Of a DNA stretch of 64,000 nt, positions 10,371-23,738 are shown in pieces; position 1 is the first letter of the stretch; each line of letters begins with the position of its first letter. This DNA comes from Melanocharis versteri. Taxonomy: Eukaryota > Chordata > Aves > Passeriformes > Melanocharitidae. The DNA is taken from the NCBI GenBank assembly GCA_013397845.1, contig VZTG01003732.1:345074-409073 (forward strand). The letters are read 5' to 3'. A program made the position numbers and the translations under genes. The notes beneath the pieces were generated by a model. The model had not been told where the DNA came from and ran no database searches. It was given only the letters and a program-made list of their open reading frames with translations.

Positions 10371-13275
10371 TCATCTACACTTTCTGAAGATTAAGGAATA
10401 GAACCAAACACCCCTGAACCCTCAGGAAAACAAACTCTTGTTAAGGTAAAAAAAGAGAAAACTCCCATAGCAAATTGTTGGCGGTGCTTTTTGCCTGATT
10501 GTTTTTGAACATTCTTTTCCTCATGAAAACACAGGGTGAAATAATAACTGGGTCTGGTTTTTTTAATATTTCCAACTACCTGGTTTATTTTAGGTGTGTA
10601 TTCGATAGGTCAATGTAGAGCGGACCTACTCCCATATCAAATCCCACTTGATGCCCTATGAATCTGACCTGACTGAAATCAATTCCCCATGGTTTTCCTG
10701 TACACATTACGTTAATTTACCGAGCTTATCTCTAAGTATAACAAAAAAATTCCAAATATGAAGCAGTCTTTTATTCCCTGTTCACGAATTATATTCCAGA
10801 GCACTGCAGCTCCACACAGCATGGACTGTGCAGCACAACAGGAGCTCTGCCAGTAAACTAAAATATTCATGAGATGTGGGGCTGTGCAGGACTGTTAACA
10901 TGACTTGCCTCTCATTTAGCACACCACTGGGCTGTACTGATGGCAATGTCACCACTTCCAGATGACTCTTCCAGGAGCCAGCAAACAAGGCAAGGAGGGA
11001 AGAAACCTTCCATGTGCAAGCACAGGTCTCAGGGAGAAGAGTGAAGGCAGACGGGTGTGTGGGAATATTAATGGATGTCTCCTCCTCTTGGTACATGCAG
11101 ACCTGCAGTCATGGATCACCTTAAACCCAGAAGAATAACCAATTCCTTACCTAAAACCCAACAAAGATCATTAGAGGTGCTGAACACACGGCAGTGAGAT
11201 GGTATCAGCATTTTGAAGACTGCAGTGGCACAAACAAATGCATCAGCAGGAAACATTGGGGGAAGAGCAAATGTCTATAAAAGTCACATTCTGCTGCAGA
11301 TGTAATGGAGGAAAAATAAAACAACTGAACTGCTGGTTTCCCAGTTGGCAGGTATTTTAGAACCTAAATGGCCCTGAAAACTTACTAGAGTATAAAATTG
11401 CTGTAATTTAAAAGACTTCTAATTAAAAAGCTATAACATTAACTTTTGGTCCTCTCCCAACCCCCTGCTTCTTTTCTTTAAATATTTGCCTCACCAGTAC
11501 AATAAAAATGAAATAAAAAAATGTATGTAAGGAATTACATCTGGCTGAAGACTTAGAAAAGTAAAACATGCCAGAAAATACAAGCAGGTTTAGACTTAGT
11601 CAAGACTGTTGAAATGTACAGCAACCCAAAGCCTTAATTTTCCATGAAATCCACTATGTAATTTCTTTTTTGCTCATTCCAGCTAGAAAGCCATTAGCTT
11701 ACCCAGTTCCCACTGACAGTGTAGGATTGTCTCCTAAAACGGGTTCTTCAGCGATAACCCACCAATTATGCAGTCATGAGTAATAGGGCTCCCTCCACAC
11801 TGCAGTAAAGCTCACTATCAGCAGCTTTCCCCCTGGCTTGGACTGAAGTTGTCCCCTTTCCAATTCTTCTGTAAGTCCTCAAAATCCCACCACTCTCTGG
11901 GGGGAATCTCTGTTGCCCCTCCGTGAAGGACAGCGATGGCCGCGGTCGATGGCTGGCGGGGGGACACGGGGGTGCCTCGCTGCCGTGTGACTCGCTCATC
12001 CCGACAGCCTGCTGACTGCCTGCATTTCTGCTGCCTTTGCAAAAGGCTTCGCAATTTAGTACAAAATAAATTACCAGTGGTGGAGGTTCAGCTGCCTATA
12101 CTTTAGTGTCTAATGCTGATTTAAGTGCCTGAGGTAACTCGCCCATCTGCAGCAGCCTGGATGACACAGCACAGGTCCTACAGGAGATCTATACCCTTGT
12201 GAAGCTGAAGACCTGGTGGGGTTGCCTGTTGCATCTCTAATATCTGTAGGAACTTGCTTTTACGGAAAATGAGTCTCATCCTTTCTATCTGAGGCAAAAA
12301 GAGTTTATTTTCAGTGAAAACCTCAACAGATTATCTGTTGAGTACATGCTACACTAATACAGACCTCCTCAGAGGTACATGATGATACAGCCCACAACTG
12401 AGATGAGCTACATTTACAGGCTGGAGTCACCACAGCTGTACACTGAACCCCTTCTAACGATTCATGGGGTTATTCCTCCGTTCACACTTATCCAGCTCGT
12501 GTTGCATTGCCCTTCCTGACCTGTCCAGGCACATTGCCATTTATTAACACAACTGCATTACCAGCTCTTCACTCTCACCTTCTAAATACCATGTCAATCC
12601 TGCTGCTTAGGAAAATATGGGATTGGCTGCTGCATAAACAGTGCAGCAAGATGCCAACTTACTGTCTTTACTGCTTTGTCCACCTCAGTCTTGCACCAAA
12701 CTTCGTCTGTAGTCCCTTGTGTTTTCTGTATGAGGAACCATTGGATTTACCAGTATTACCAGGATTAAATACAAACTGCTTCATGTCTTCATTTGGTGTT
12801 GCGCTTTGATGGAACGCTCTGAAGGTTAGATACTAAAGCCTTGATCCAGAATAACCAAAGGTCATATTTAGGTACCTAAATAAACAGTATTCTCACCATC
12901 TCAACCTCATAACATCAAAGGCATTTAGAGTGGGAAGCAACAAATTGTGGGTTTCTACATGGCATAGATTTCTCTGCACCTCAGCAGATGAGCTTCCTGT
13001 GAGCTTCCCCCAACCCCTGTCTATTCAGAACATCTACTTTAGTTGCTTTCAGCTGTATTAAAACCTTTTGGTGAACCCCAGAGTGTAGGACTTGCTCGAA
13101 GAATTTTCCATTTATGAAATATTGACCATGTCCCTCAACCAGTTTAGCTGCTCTATGTACTCCAGACAGGTACATTAAGATGTTTGTATAAAGTGATTCT
13201 GCTAAAAGTTTGCTTTTTTCCCTATTGCACCAGAATTTTATTACCCAACAGTGTGCTATACATGGGCCCCTGCCA

Positions 13276-13382
13276 ATCATAGAATGATAGAATGGTTTGG
13301 GTTGGAATGGACCTTAAAGATCATTTAGTTTCAACCCCGCCGTCATGGACAGGGACACCTTCCACTAGACCAGGTTGCTCTG
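13276..13382 (-). mobile_element. CR1 LINE, 5'-truncated 3' end
   Basis: Begins ATCATAGAATGATAGAATGG, then TTTGGGTTGGAATGGACC, and runs to GGACACCTTCCACTAGACC. This is the complement of a typical avian CR1 3' UTR, whose terminal ATTCTRTG repeats lie at the left edge. Only about 105 bp remain, as usual for CR1 copies truncated during reverse transcription. Confidence 0.93.
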
Positions 13383-15688
13383 CCAGTTGCCTCCGCTGAT
13401 AGAAATGGAATTATGAAGAATTGTAAGGACACAGTAAGAAAACCCAACGGTCAGGACTTCACTTTTACACTGTTCTTTAAAACACAAATAGAAAGTCAAT
13501 GAGAAATTACAGCTCAGGTAATTTCTTACAATCAAAAAGTAAAAAACTGACACTGATTAATCTGTTCACATTGTGGAAGTGGTGACAGCAGCAGGATAGA
13601 GGGCTGAATAACTCAGCTTTGCTTGCAAGGTAACTTTCAAAACACCGCATTGTAGAGTTTTTAATAAGACCCAAAGACTTAGTTCCTGTGGCCAAAAATA
13701 TGGACCAAGAAACAGATCTTCTTAACACCCAATTAAAAATATCCTCAACCCCCCCTCTAAATAAATCCAAGAAAGATCTGAATGGAAACAATACAAAAAA
13801 TCAGGCAAAAATCATAGCTCACAGCCCTTCATCCCAAGCAACAGAAATTCAGAAGCAGAAGTACTCTTAACCTTCAGCTTCACAGTAGCACCATTAATCC
13901 TTATCCATTCTCCCCTCCTGCATCCAGTGCCCAGTGGCTCGTGCTCACCTGCCCCAGCACCATGTCCTGCTACCCTGTCCTGGTGTGCACCTGCATCACT
14001 GTCAGCAGGGTTGAACTGGGAACCACAGACCACCCTCAAAATATCCTGATGCTTGTTTCCAGTCCCTTCTAGGCACTATTGATACTGCTGCAGATTTTAA
14101 CCAGAAAAGCTCTGAAACCAGAGCTTTAGAATTTCACTGCTGATGTGCAGGACTGGGAATTGGAGATTACTTCTGGGGCTTCATCTTATATGGAAGGACA
14201 CAGGATTTTTGGACCATGTTTGCTTTATCCATGTTTTCCTGGTCCAAGAAGAGCCCAGAATTCTGTGTCAGGCATTTGGACTTCATGTACTATCTGTATG
14301 TACATTTATATGTACATATGTATGTATGTCTCACAAAAAACAGCGAATTGAGATGAAAACTCCCAAAAGGCAAGAACCTCATTAAGTATCTGCAGCCCAA
14401 CAGGAAAGCTGGGGGAAAGAGTGAGTCTCAAATCCTCTTGCACTTCATTTAGGGTTGTGTGGCTCTGCAGCCCCACTGTGGGATGGGGAACTTAGAGGCA
14501 GGTTTGTATCCTTGTTCTTAGAATACTGAATGTTGTTCAGAAACATTGCTGTGCTATAAAACAGCCCTGGAGAATTAGAAATGTAAGTCTGAATCTCCTC
14601 AAACTGAGGAGTCAACTGAAGTAGCTCTTCTATTTCATAAGCTAGTGGTCTGATACTGTGGTTATTCTATAAAATTAAAGGATTTTTTTCGTACTGCTTC
14701 AGTACTTGTAACAATCTGGGGCTTGACTGGTGCACTGAGAACTTCTCTGCCTCTAACAAGAGCAGCCTGGCTGCTATCTACAGGGAAATGCTTCTCTCCA
14801 GGGCCCAGCAACTTGTGATGCCAGCTCTCTTACAAACCCTCGTTATTCAGATCGAGATAAACCCACCTCTCAGGCTTGCAGGTTCCCCGACGCATGCTGC
14901 TGTAATTGGATTTTTCACCTCCAAAGGACGCATGCATCCTGGATTTGCAAGCTTCAGTCTGACTTTTAATAACACACTGACTTGAGAGTGAAAACATCAC
15001 AAGGATATTCTTGCAAGTCTGAAAGTGTTATTCCATTATTTGCGAAGTCAAAACCATATTTATAAAAATATCACCATAACCCCCTTAAATTAAATGTGTA
15101 ATTAAAGCAAAATCCTTTCTTAATGTTATATTACAAAGTTATGTGCAATATCAGTTTGACTGACTGAGGAACAACTCAATACTTTTACATTTATTTCACT
15201 GTCCATAGGATCTGAACCCCAAAACTGCCCTGCAGGTCTAAAGTCTTATTCCTAGACTATGTGTTTTGACAGACTACCTTTTTCCTTCTTTTGTTTTAAG
15301 GAAAGATAATTTGCTGTTGCTTTTTTTGTTGCTTGGTTGGGTTTTTTTGTTTTGTTTTGCATTTTGTTTGTGTTTTGTCCTGTTTTGTTTTGTTTTTTAA
15401 ACAGAAGGATGAGGCTTGCAGCTGGGCTGGTGTTCCTTTAGTCAAATGCAGGACATATCCCTTCATTCTTCTTCAGACCTTGGCTTTTTCCTTTCCCTCT
15501 TAAAAATGAGCAGAGCATCCACTGCCAGATCTTGAAGGAAAAAGCTTCTCCAGAGAGCACACACCTGACCCCAGAGCAGAGATGATGAACCTGCCACTTG
15601 GAATGCTCTATCCAAAATCCTCATTCCTCACCATTTTTGACAGTTTTAAGATCTTCTGGTGCTACGCTGTTTGCAAAAAAAAAAAAAA
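13383..15688. other. Non-coding DNA with simple repeats
   Basis: No exon recognised. It contains a TATG-type run at about 14295-14329 and a T/G-rich (TTTTG)n tract at about 15342-15398. The remainder is ordinary AT-rich sequence up to a poly-A run that enters the assembly gap. Confidence 0.55.
15342..15398. repeat. (TTTTG)n simple repeat
   Basis: An imperfect array of TTTTG/TTTG units about 57 bp long, interrupted by CATT and TCC. No target-site duplication or element body was seen around it. Confidence 0.88.
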
Positions 15689-15761
15689 NNNNNNNNNNNN
15701 NNNNNNNNNNNNNNNNNNNNNNNNNNNNNNNNNNNNNNNNNNNNNNNNNNNNNNNNNNNNN
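15689..15761. other. Assembly gap (73 N)
   Basis: A run of N directly preceded by a poly-A run (about 15675-15688) and followed within about 20 bases by a poly-T run. Homopolymers on both sides suggest that the gap reflects sequencing failure in simple sequence. Its true length is unknown. Confidence 0.99.
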
Positions 15762-17203
15762 GTTTCCTTAAACCCATTTTTTTTTTTTTTTTTGAAAGGC
15801 ATACTCTGAGAAATGCCGGTTTGTTAATTTTGGTAAAGGACCACTTGGTTTCCACATCCCAGACAAGTTTAACTGTAAGGTAGGGACAGGTCTTGCACAT
15901 ACAGATTTCTAGATGCAGATGTCAGGAGTATTCCAAATTTTCAAAAAGTAAGGCATCTGCAGAGCTCGTAGCTACCCCTTGGGTTAGGCAGCAAGAAGTT
16001 TCAGGGTTAAAACTTTGGATTTTGTTGTTTGAACTTCACTTCCCTCCCCCCCATCCCTTCTTTTATGGCTGAGTAGAAGTGATTTGGCTACAAATGATTC
16101 CCACAGGCCATCTCTATTTTCATTCAAAAAAAGGTAAACATTTTCCAACCTTGATTGTTACAAGGAATAACATGAAATGCAACCTGACCATATTCCAAAG
16201 CCTCAGAAGCCATAAAGGAAACAAAAACAACTCTAAATTTGTTATGTTGTAAAAATCTTAAGACTTTAAGGACTTTGTCACAACATAGGAACATCTGGAG
16301 CTGGCAACACTAGAAATCACGAATGCTAACAGGATGAAAAATGTGATAAAATAGGTAAGCAACACGTACCTCAATGGGGCAGATGCTTGAGTGTTTTAGT
16401 ACTATGTAAACATTTCACTGTTATGAGACTAGATGAGATTTGTCACGACTTTAAAGTCCGTATTTTTAATGCTGTCACAATACACCTACCTCGAAGGCTC
16501 TCTGAAGTTTGAACGTGAGAAATATCAGGCCAAATACAGAGAGGTAGCAAGGCAAAATCCAAAAGCTGAATGAAGCATTCTGAGCCCTAAACTACACTTC
16601 CTCACACAGACCCTATGCCCTACTCACCACCAGCTCAGCAACATCACCAAATGCCAGTCACTGCCACCTTCAGTGATGTGGCAGCACCTAACGTGTCATG
16701 CAGCGTGTTTTAACATCCCTCTCCTTTTGCACCCAAGTCTTACAGAAAGACCTACATGGGTTTACACATTGTCAGACACAAGGAATGGTCTCCCTGGTGC
16801 CCTGTTGTGGAATGATCCTCAAACACTCAGCACAATCTGACTAATTGTACACTATGTCAACAGTTAACTGAGTGTAGTCTTAGTTACCATGTTACTGACA
16901 GATAAAATGAGTGCTATGATTAAAAGAAATGCTTAAGAACCGTGAAGGTAGGGAAAAAAATTGAGAAGAAAATAGTATTACACAAATAAACATGGTGGAA
17001 CAAAAGGAAGAAATCAAATGGGGACGTTTATTAACTGAGGACCTGACATTTGCAGTAGGCCTGGTAAAAAAATTGTGGTAAAGTGCTAAGTAGGATTAAC
17101 ACAGCAAGCATCTTTCTCTAAGCATAATTTTAGATCTCAAACAGTGCTGCAGCTACAGGAGTTTAATTTTCAGCCATTTTCCCTGCAGACCTTCACCCAC
17201 TGA
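15762..17203. other. Non-coding DNA, no gene recognised
   Basis: AT-rich unique sequence with a poly-T run just right of the gap. No repeat family or exon recognised. Confidence 0.55.
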
Positions 17204-17343
17204 CATTGGCTCGTTTGGTCAGAGCACAGTACTAACAATCCCAAGGTCATGGGATTGATGCCTGCATGGGCCATTCACTTAAGAGTTGGACTTGATGATC
17301 CTTGTGGGTCCCTTCCAACTCAGAATATTCTGTGATTCTGTGA
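17204..17343 (+). mobile_element. tRNA-Ile-derived SINE with CR1 tail (TguSINE1-like)
   Basis: The first 70 bases follow a tRNA-Ile gene almost throughout: TTGGCTCGTTTGGTCAGAGC (D-arm and pol III A-box region), CTAACAATCCCAAGGTCA (anticodon to variable arm), GGGATTGATGCC (degraded B box) and a final GGGCCA. From about 17274 the sequence becomes a CR1 3' end: TTGGACTTGATGATCC, GGGTCCCTTCCAACTC, ending ATTCTGTGATTCTGTGA. This tRNA-head plus CR1-tail design is that of TguSINE1, described from passerine birds, which moves with CR1 machinery. Both pol III boxes carry substitutions, so the copy is probably inactive. The exact subfamily is not certain from memory. Confidence 0.85.
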
Positions 17344-20300
17344 GGTCACATCATCCAATAATTTAGCATTACAAGAACACAGCTCTAATGCATGCACTGA
17401 AATCTGTAGAAGGAACAGCAAGAGGTTTAAAATCAAGAGTTTTCATGGAAAAAAAAATACATATATATATATATAAAAGTATATAGACAACTTGTTTCCT
17501 CCTCATTTCTGCAACTGATTGTATTCCAAATGAATCAGCTAAATATTTATTACTACTGTAAAATAAATCTTCCAAGTGGAGACCTACTCAAATGAAAGCC
17601 TTTCAAGAGGATATCAGAAGACACCACAGTACCTAGGTGGAAAACTGTGGTCCTTTAGTCATTTAAAAGCACAGTTTTTATCAAGTGTTCTAGTTCTTCT
17701 AGATTCACCACCTAAAGCTGGAAGAACTTGTAGGATCATTTGGGACTACTTGATTTCCCAGTATCATCTCACTGCTCCTTAGAGTCACTCAGTATTGTTT
17801 GCACGGTTCACATGTTCTCCACTTCAGTTATTTTTTCATTTGTCAGCCCCTAAATAATCATCTTCCAACCTCCCTTAAGAAACTGAATAGACTGAAACAC
17901 ATTTTATGGCTTATTCTGCAGGCCTGGATAGTTTTTATGATCCTCCTTAAGAACTGCTTTAGTATTTTTCCATCTTCTTCAGTCATGAATGTTAGAACTG
18001 GGCAGAGTGTTTAAGCACCAGCCTTACTAATAGAACAGACTTTAATCAAAGAACTTTCACTACTTTCACTTGATATTTCTCCTTTTATACAACCAAGGTC
18101 TTTGCTGGCCCTCGTTAATTATACTATTACACTGACAGCTAATTTGGAGGTGATTATCTAGGAAACTCTGATGCCCTTTCCCGAGGGCTTTAAGAGCGAA
18201 GTCCTGGTGGTTTGAGCCATGAAGTCCTAAGCACTGCTGGCTCCAAAGTCCATCTCATGGGTTAGCAAACAGAAGGTGCATCCAAGCTGCAACTACAGCA
18301 GCTGAGCAGACTGGCTCTGTCCAGAAAGATGGGTTTCTACTCATAAACCAAACCTCCGGCACGAGCAACCAAGCTGCAGTTACACATCCTCACCCTGCAG
18401 TCCTTGCTCCAAAGGTATCTGTGGCAAACGGGCAGACAGCTGAGGTAGTTGTGTTTAATAATGGTGCCACTGTGCCTCCCAGAGTTTAGAAACTCTTCCC
18501 AAAGTCCCCAAAGCCTAGGACCATGCTCTTGCAGATAGAACCATCCCAAAGGCATCACAGTGTCTTGGTTTCTTGTTGTCTTATTTTGTGTTCTCCTGGA
18601 CCATGGAGTATTCCAGATTACATACCTTTATTTTCCCAACTCCCTTCAGTGAGTTGTAATTTTTTTCTAGCAATGGTGATATATTATCAGTTGATAACAT
18701 CTGGTAGAATTTAAATCAATTTACCTTCATGTTGCTTAGTACAATTTGTTTTTGCACTGTTCAAAAATTTGAAAACATTGGGCCCACGTCCTGTCTGACT
18801 TTTCAGGGTACAAGTATGGATGAAGCCTCGGAGTCCCTCATCACCTTTAATGTGTTTATCCTCACAAGTACCTCCTCGATGTGGCTGCATTCCCCTCTCT
18901 TATGATCACCAAGAGAAAACACTGAAGTCCAGCTCCACAGCTGTCTACACCTAAATTTTAGTGAAATCAGGAGGCAACAGGTTTTCACACATCCTGGATG
19001 ATTTGCCCAAGACCAAGACCTCTGTGAAGAATATAGTCAAGAGCTACACACAAACCCCTCAGACCTCCCACTGGCTCCCTCACCACTCCACGACTGCACC
19101 GGTCACGATCCTTCACTACCAGGTAACAGAGATGGAAAACATTTACCTGCCTCTATAGTTATGGAGGTTAGACATTTAAAACAAACAATTGCACCTCCTG
19201 CAAGTGTTACTCAGCATGGTGGGCAGTCAGATAACACACTCTGGAAAGAAGCACAAGCTGTGATTGTTGCAGCTGAGTTCCCTCCTTAGTGCTTCAAAGC
19301 CAACCCAATGGTTTGGCTTATTTTTGTCCCTTCTGGGTTTGAAATCAGTGTCCATCTCCTCAATAGCCTCAAAACACCATTGTTCTTTTTTATTCATTTT
19401 CCAGCTCCCCATGGCCTCTACAGATTCACCTATTCCTTTAATATATTCCTTTATAGTCTTCCCAAAAAACTGAAAATGAGATTTTTGATCAGAGATGGTG
19501 AACTGCTTTATTTGTGTGCTTTTACCTCAAAATCTTGAGGTTGACTGCTGTATCTGCAGAGAAAATAGTTTTCTAACAACAAACTCCAATGTGATAATGT
19601 CACCAACAACCCAGAATGAAATTTCCTGACACTTTTCTGTTCATAAGAAAGGGCAAAATACCTTGTTTATGACCAAGCCATGTGTATTGGGCCATGCGCT
19701 TCCTACTAGCATCACAAATGAGAAAAATTTGCATTAATGAAGAACAGCAAAAGGAAAAGCATAATAAAAAGGGGAAATAAATGTATGCAGTGAAACACTG
19801 GGCAAAGTTTCTGGCACTCAAATGATTCAGCATAGGCAAGATGTGATTTTCTGTTCCCCTCAGAAGGTGGATAATATTAATACTGATATTAATACTTACA
19901 GTATCAATAACCATTTGCAGAATGTGCATTCATTTCACATTTAGATCTTTAAGTACTTATACAGCTTTTGCTACCGCAGATGGATAAAATGATCAAGAAT
20001 GTGAAGACGGGCTTCATTTCAATATCAGATTTCCAAAAGTGATCTACAGGGACCCTCTGTATCCAGTGGGAACAGAAAAGGATACCAAAGGAGACCTTCA
20101 AACCACCTACTGCTGGGTGAGAAAAATCATCTTTTGGAGAACGCTAGTCCTCTCTGCTGAATAAAAAGAGGGGCTACAAGCCAACTGTAAAACAGATGCC
20201 TAACATTTGGCTGGATAAAGGTATATGAGGTGATTCAAAGCTTCAAGGATTCAACAGAAGCTGTCAAGTGAAACAGGATCAGGCTCTGTGTTTCCCTAAA

Positions 20301-23300
20301 CTTCTCCTTATGCGTCCGCCGCTAGACTTAGCCTGTTCCCAGGAATGCAACAGAGAGCTTTCAGGTACCCCACACTGCTGGAGGTAAAAGTAAATGGAAA
20401 TGGATGGAGAAATAAATGGAAAGGCATGGAAATAGATGAGAAGCAAAAAAAAAAAGTGCATTGCATATGACAAATCTGTATAGTAGGCACAAAAAATAAA
20501 GCCTTCCAAGAGCAGGGAAGAAACAACAGATGAGCCAGTTCATTTATGTCTTATCTATTTCATTTTTAGTGCTTAAGTAATAAAACAAAACAAAAAAGAT
20601 CAATGAAACAATTTGAGATTTTCTGATCTCATACAAGAAATTTCATTAAAAAGAAACAGCTTTTTTTTTTTTTTTTTCATTAGGAAGAGCGCAAATACAG
20701 CTGAAAGACTTGATGAGTCTGGAGAAAACTCAGCAGAGAGAAGGGATGTTTTGTCAGGATCGGGAGAGAGGACGCAGATGTGCTGAACAGCCCAATGAGC
20801 AGCAGAGAGATTGCTGTCTGCGGGAACATCGCATTTTCCAGGGAAATACTGCCAAGTCTGTTCGTTCCCACCACGAGACACAGCCCACGAGCTCAGCCTT
20901 TCAGCTGACAGACACAGCCTCTTGGCCAGGCCTTCAGGACTTGGTCTTGGTGACACTGTCAGCTTCTCAGTTGACTTCTCAACTTCCCAAGGACTGACAA
21001 GCTCAACTCAGGCAGCAGATCATGGCACGGAGCACTGCTGCTCTGCCACTGACCTGACATCACTATACTGCCCCATTTAAAGACAAATGTAGTTGCTGCA
21101 AACTTGTACTTTCACAGACACTTCTCTCGAAGTATCTCCATTTAGTTTAAGACAAGCCTTTTCCAAAGCAAGGCTCCAAAGTGTAACAGCACCCAAATGT
21201 ACAGAGAAATCAGCATCTAAAATGATGTGACCATGGCCCTGCCCTATGGCAAGTAGAAGTTTGCTTCCTCAAGTCAATTTTTCAAAACGCTCATGCTTGT
21301 GCCAACTCACTTTTCAGGCTCTTCAAAAGACCTTCCAGGATGGAAACACCATGAAATGGTCTGAATATCAGCAAGAACTGGACCTCTGGCTATGCCTGAA
21401 TTTCAAAGGTGTCCCTATTCAAATAGCTCATAAGAGCTGCTCAAGCAATCCAACAGAGCCAGAATAAAGAAAAGTAAATAATATTAGTCCTGTATCTGCA
21501 GGAGGTGGAAGCTAAAAAATATAATTAGTGGGAGTCCTCAAGGACAGTCACTAGCTACTTTCCCTGAATCCTGCTGCTCCAATATTGTATTTTGTTGCAA
21601 ATGTCATTGATTTTCATTTTCTTCCTCTGAAACCCCAAACCTGTAATATTAAATAAGACTGAGGGAATTTCATTTTGTATCCAGAATACACTAAGCAGAC
21701 AGCAACCCACTACTGTCTGTCCTAGACCATTAACTTTATTAAAAAATTCAACAGAGCTGATTTCTGAAAAAGCAATTTATCAGTCTGCAGTACAAATATG
21801 GTACAGCAGAAAGTTATTTTATTTGGATTTAGGTGTTCCTTGCCCAGGATGTACCATCAGACTTTCTAAGCTTGTCAAGATCGATAAAAAAACAGGTCAA
21901 AAGTGTATGATAGGTGTAATTGCCTTACACTTCCTTAACCCCCCTTTAACCAAAATGCATAAGCTTGTATTGCATTTCTTTACAGAAGAAGATAATTATT
22001 GCTGTCACTGTCACATTCACTTCTCTGTCTTGATAACAAATGAATTAAACCTGGCACCTCACCAAAGGTCCTTCAGTTACCCTGTCAATGCTAATTCAGG
22101 ATACCATACATTTTGCATAGACTGGAGAAGGAAAGGAAGGATGGATGTAGACATTATAAAGTTCAGAATCTGTTTAACATTGAAGACTTTGGTCTCCAGT
22201 TACTCTCTGTGCTCCAACACAGTAGGTGAGTCTCCAGGAGGAGGGGGAAAGAATTCAGATGACAAGATCCCCTGGACATCAATGGGTATCCCATCACCAA
22301 ATCCTGAAACTCAGTTAATACACATTGCCATCACATTGTTTGACCTCTTTACACCTAAAAGTACAACAGGTAGGTTTTAGAGTTACAAAAGCAGCCAGAT
22401 TGCAAGAGCAGCTTGATCTGGTTTATGACTTACTGTGGTTACAACAGCTAAAATAGACCAGAGACAAAAATAATCACAGCTCATGCTAGAGAGTACACAT
22501 TAAATTGACAAGGATATCTCCCTTTACTCAGTTTGCTGCAAATTTATTGAAAACACTGCAACTTTTTCCCCAAAAACTTGCAGCTTTACATACAAACTAC
22601 TTAGACAAGATATCACATACAGTCTATCAATATTCTGTCCAATACACAATAAGTTCTAGTTTTCTGAACACATATTTATCTAAGCTTTTGGCAGTGGCAA
22701 ACTTTTTAAACAGCTGCAAGCTTTACTGACAATGTAGAACCATATAAAGGTTTGCCTAAGAACTCCAATTCATAACTCCATGCCAAATTAGCATAAATGA
22801 AATATGAGTATTTAATATAATAAAACATGAGCCGCAAGCGCCGAGCCCATCCCAGGAAAAATGTGAAACCAGAAGGTATTTTAATGAAAATCTGGAAGCA
22901 AATATCACAGTCTAATATTTAAAAGCCATAAGAGTTAATTTTAGTTTGAAAGGAAATCATTTTTCAAAGTTCTGTATTCTGTTTAAAAACAGATTGAGCA
23001 CGTTTATTAAATTAGCAGACCACTGCATTTATGAAATCCATAAGTCAGATCAATGGTGCACAGTCAGCTCTACAAAGTAATTGCTGGCTTCTCTCAAAAT
23101 GGACAATCCAAAAACTTCCAAGGACTAGTTTTTCCCTTCATTATTTATAACAAGCAAAACATGGTGCAATGGATTGTAATTCATAATGCTTTTTTAATGT
23201 TTTTATAGCACAGACTTGGACTAATTTCTAATCTCTTTGAATGACAGGTTGCCATTATTGAATTTCCATTAATATGAATTATGAGTACAATATATTTTAC

Positions 23301-23490
23301 CCAATATTTTCTACCCCAGAACTAACGTGATTCTACAACAAAAAAAAATCCCATAGTCAGCAATTTTTTTTAGAATAGAAAACACAGCCATCACAGGTTA
23401 GTCTTCCGGCATCACTATGTATCTGACCTCAATCTTGCATCCATTTGACTCCACAGAATCATCAGGCATAATTTACATGCACATTTATGG
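17344..23490. other. Long non-coding stretch without recognised gene
   Basis: Contains a (TA)n run at about 17457-17476 and a poly-T tract at 20661-20677. A 185-codon open frame (21823-22380, plus) has no recognisable domain. A sequence at 22920-23300 has the look of conserved non-coding DNA. No exon or RNA gene recognised. Confidence 0.55.
22920..23300. promoter_or_regulatory. Candidate AT-rich conserved non-coding element
   Basis: AT-rich but not simple sequence with many homeodomain-type TAAT/ATTA cores, for example AGTTAATTTTAG, TTTATTAAATTAGC, GGATTGTAATTCATAATG and CCATTAATATGAATTATG. This clustering resembles developmental enhancers, but AT-rich DNA yields such cores by chance. The claim is inference only. 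Confidence 0.22.
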
Positions 23491-23738
23491 TCACAGAATC
23501 TTAGAATACCTGGAGTTGGAAGGGACCCACAAGGATGATCACATCCAACCCTTAGCCCTGCACAGGACACCCCAAGAATCCCACCATGTGTCTGAGAGCT
23601 TTGTCCAAACACTTCTTGAGTTCTGTCACGCTTGGTGCTGTGACCACTGCCCTGGGGAGCTGTTCCTGTGGCTGACCACCCCCTGGGTGAAGAACCTTTT
23701 CCTAATATCCAACCTGCTCCTCCCCTGACACAGCTTGG
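23491..23738 (-). mobile_element. CR1 LINE, 5'-truncated 3' end
   Basis: Starts TCACAGAATCTTAGAATACC, then GAGTTGGAAGGGACCC and CACATCCAACCC. Further on are TCTTGAGTTCTGTCACGC, CTGCCCTGGGGAGC, GGTGAAGAACC and TCCTAATATCCAACCTGC, ending with CCCCTGACACAGC. All are standard landmarks of the avian CR1 3' region read from the opposite strand. Roughly 250 bp remain, with moderate divergence. Confidence 0.95.

Larger units (their letters stand above)
7351..13275. other. Long non-coding stretch without recognised gene
   Basis: No coding exon recognised. Overlapping open frames of 165 and 107 codons lie around 7548-8068, but neither has a known domain or clear splice borders. Simple T tracts lie near 8283 and 9380, a short CA run near 9988, and a GC-rich patch at 11930-12010. 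Two stretches that look like conserved non-coding DNA (8700-9030 and 10140-10370) are listed separately. Confidence 0.55.

Noticed and set aside
17204..17273. Functional tRNA-Ile gene
   Set aside because: The A- and B-box regions are substituted, the acceptor 5' strand is missing, and the segment runs directly into a CR1 tail. It is the head of a SINE.
21823..22380. 185-codon open frame on the plus strand, the longest in the window
   Set aside because: No recognisable domain and no clear exon borders. One frame of this size is not surprising across 64 kb read in six frames. Conservation of the frame in other birds would change this view.
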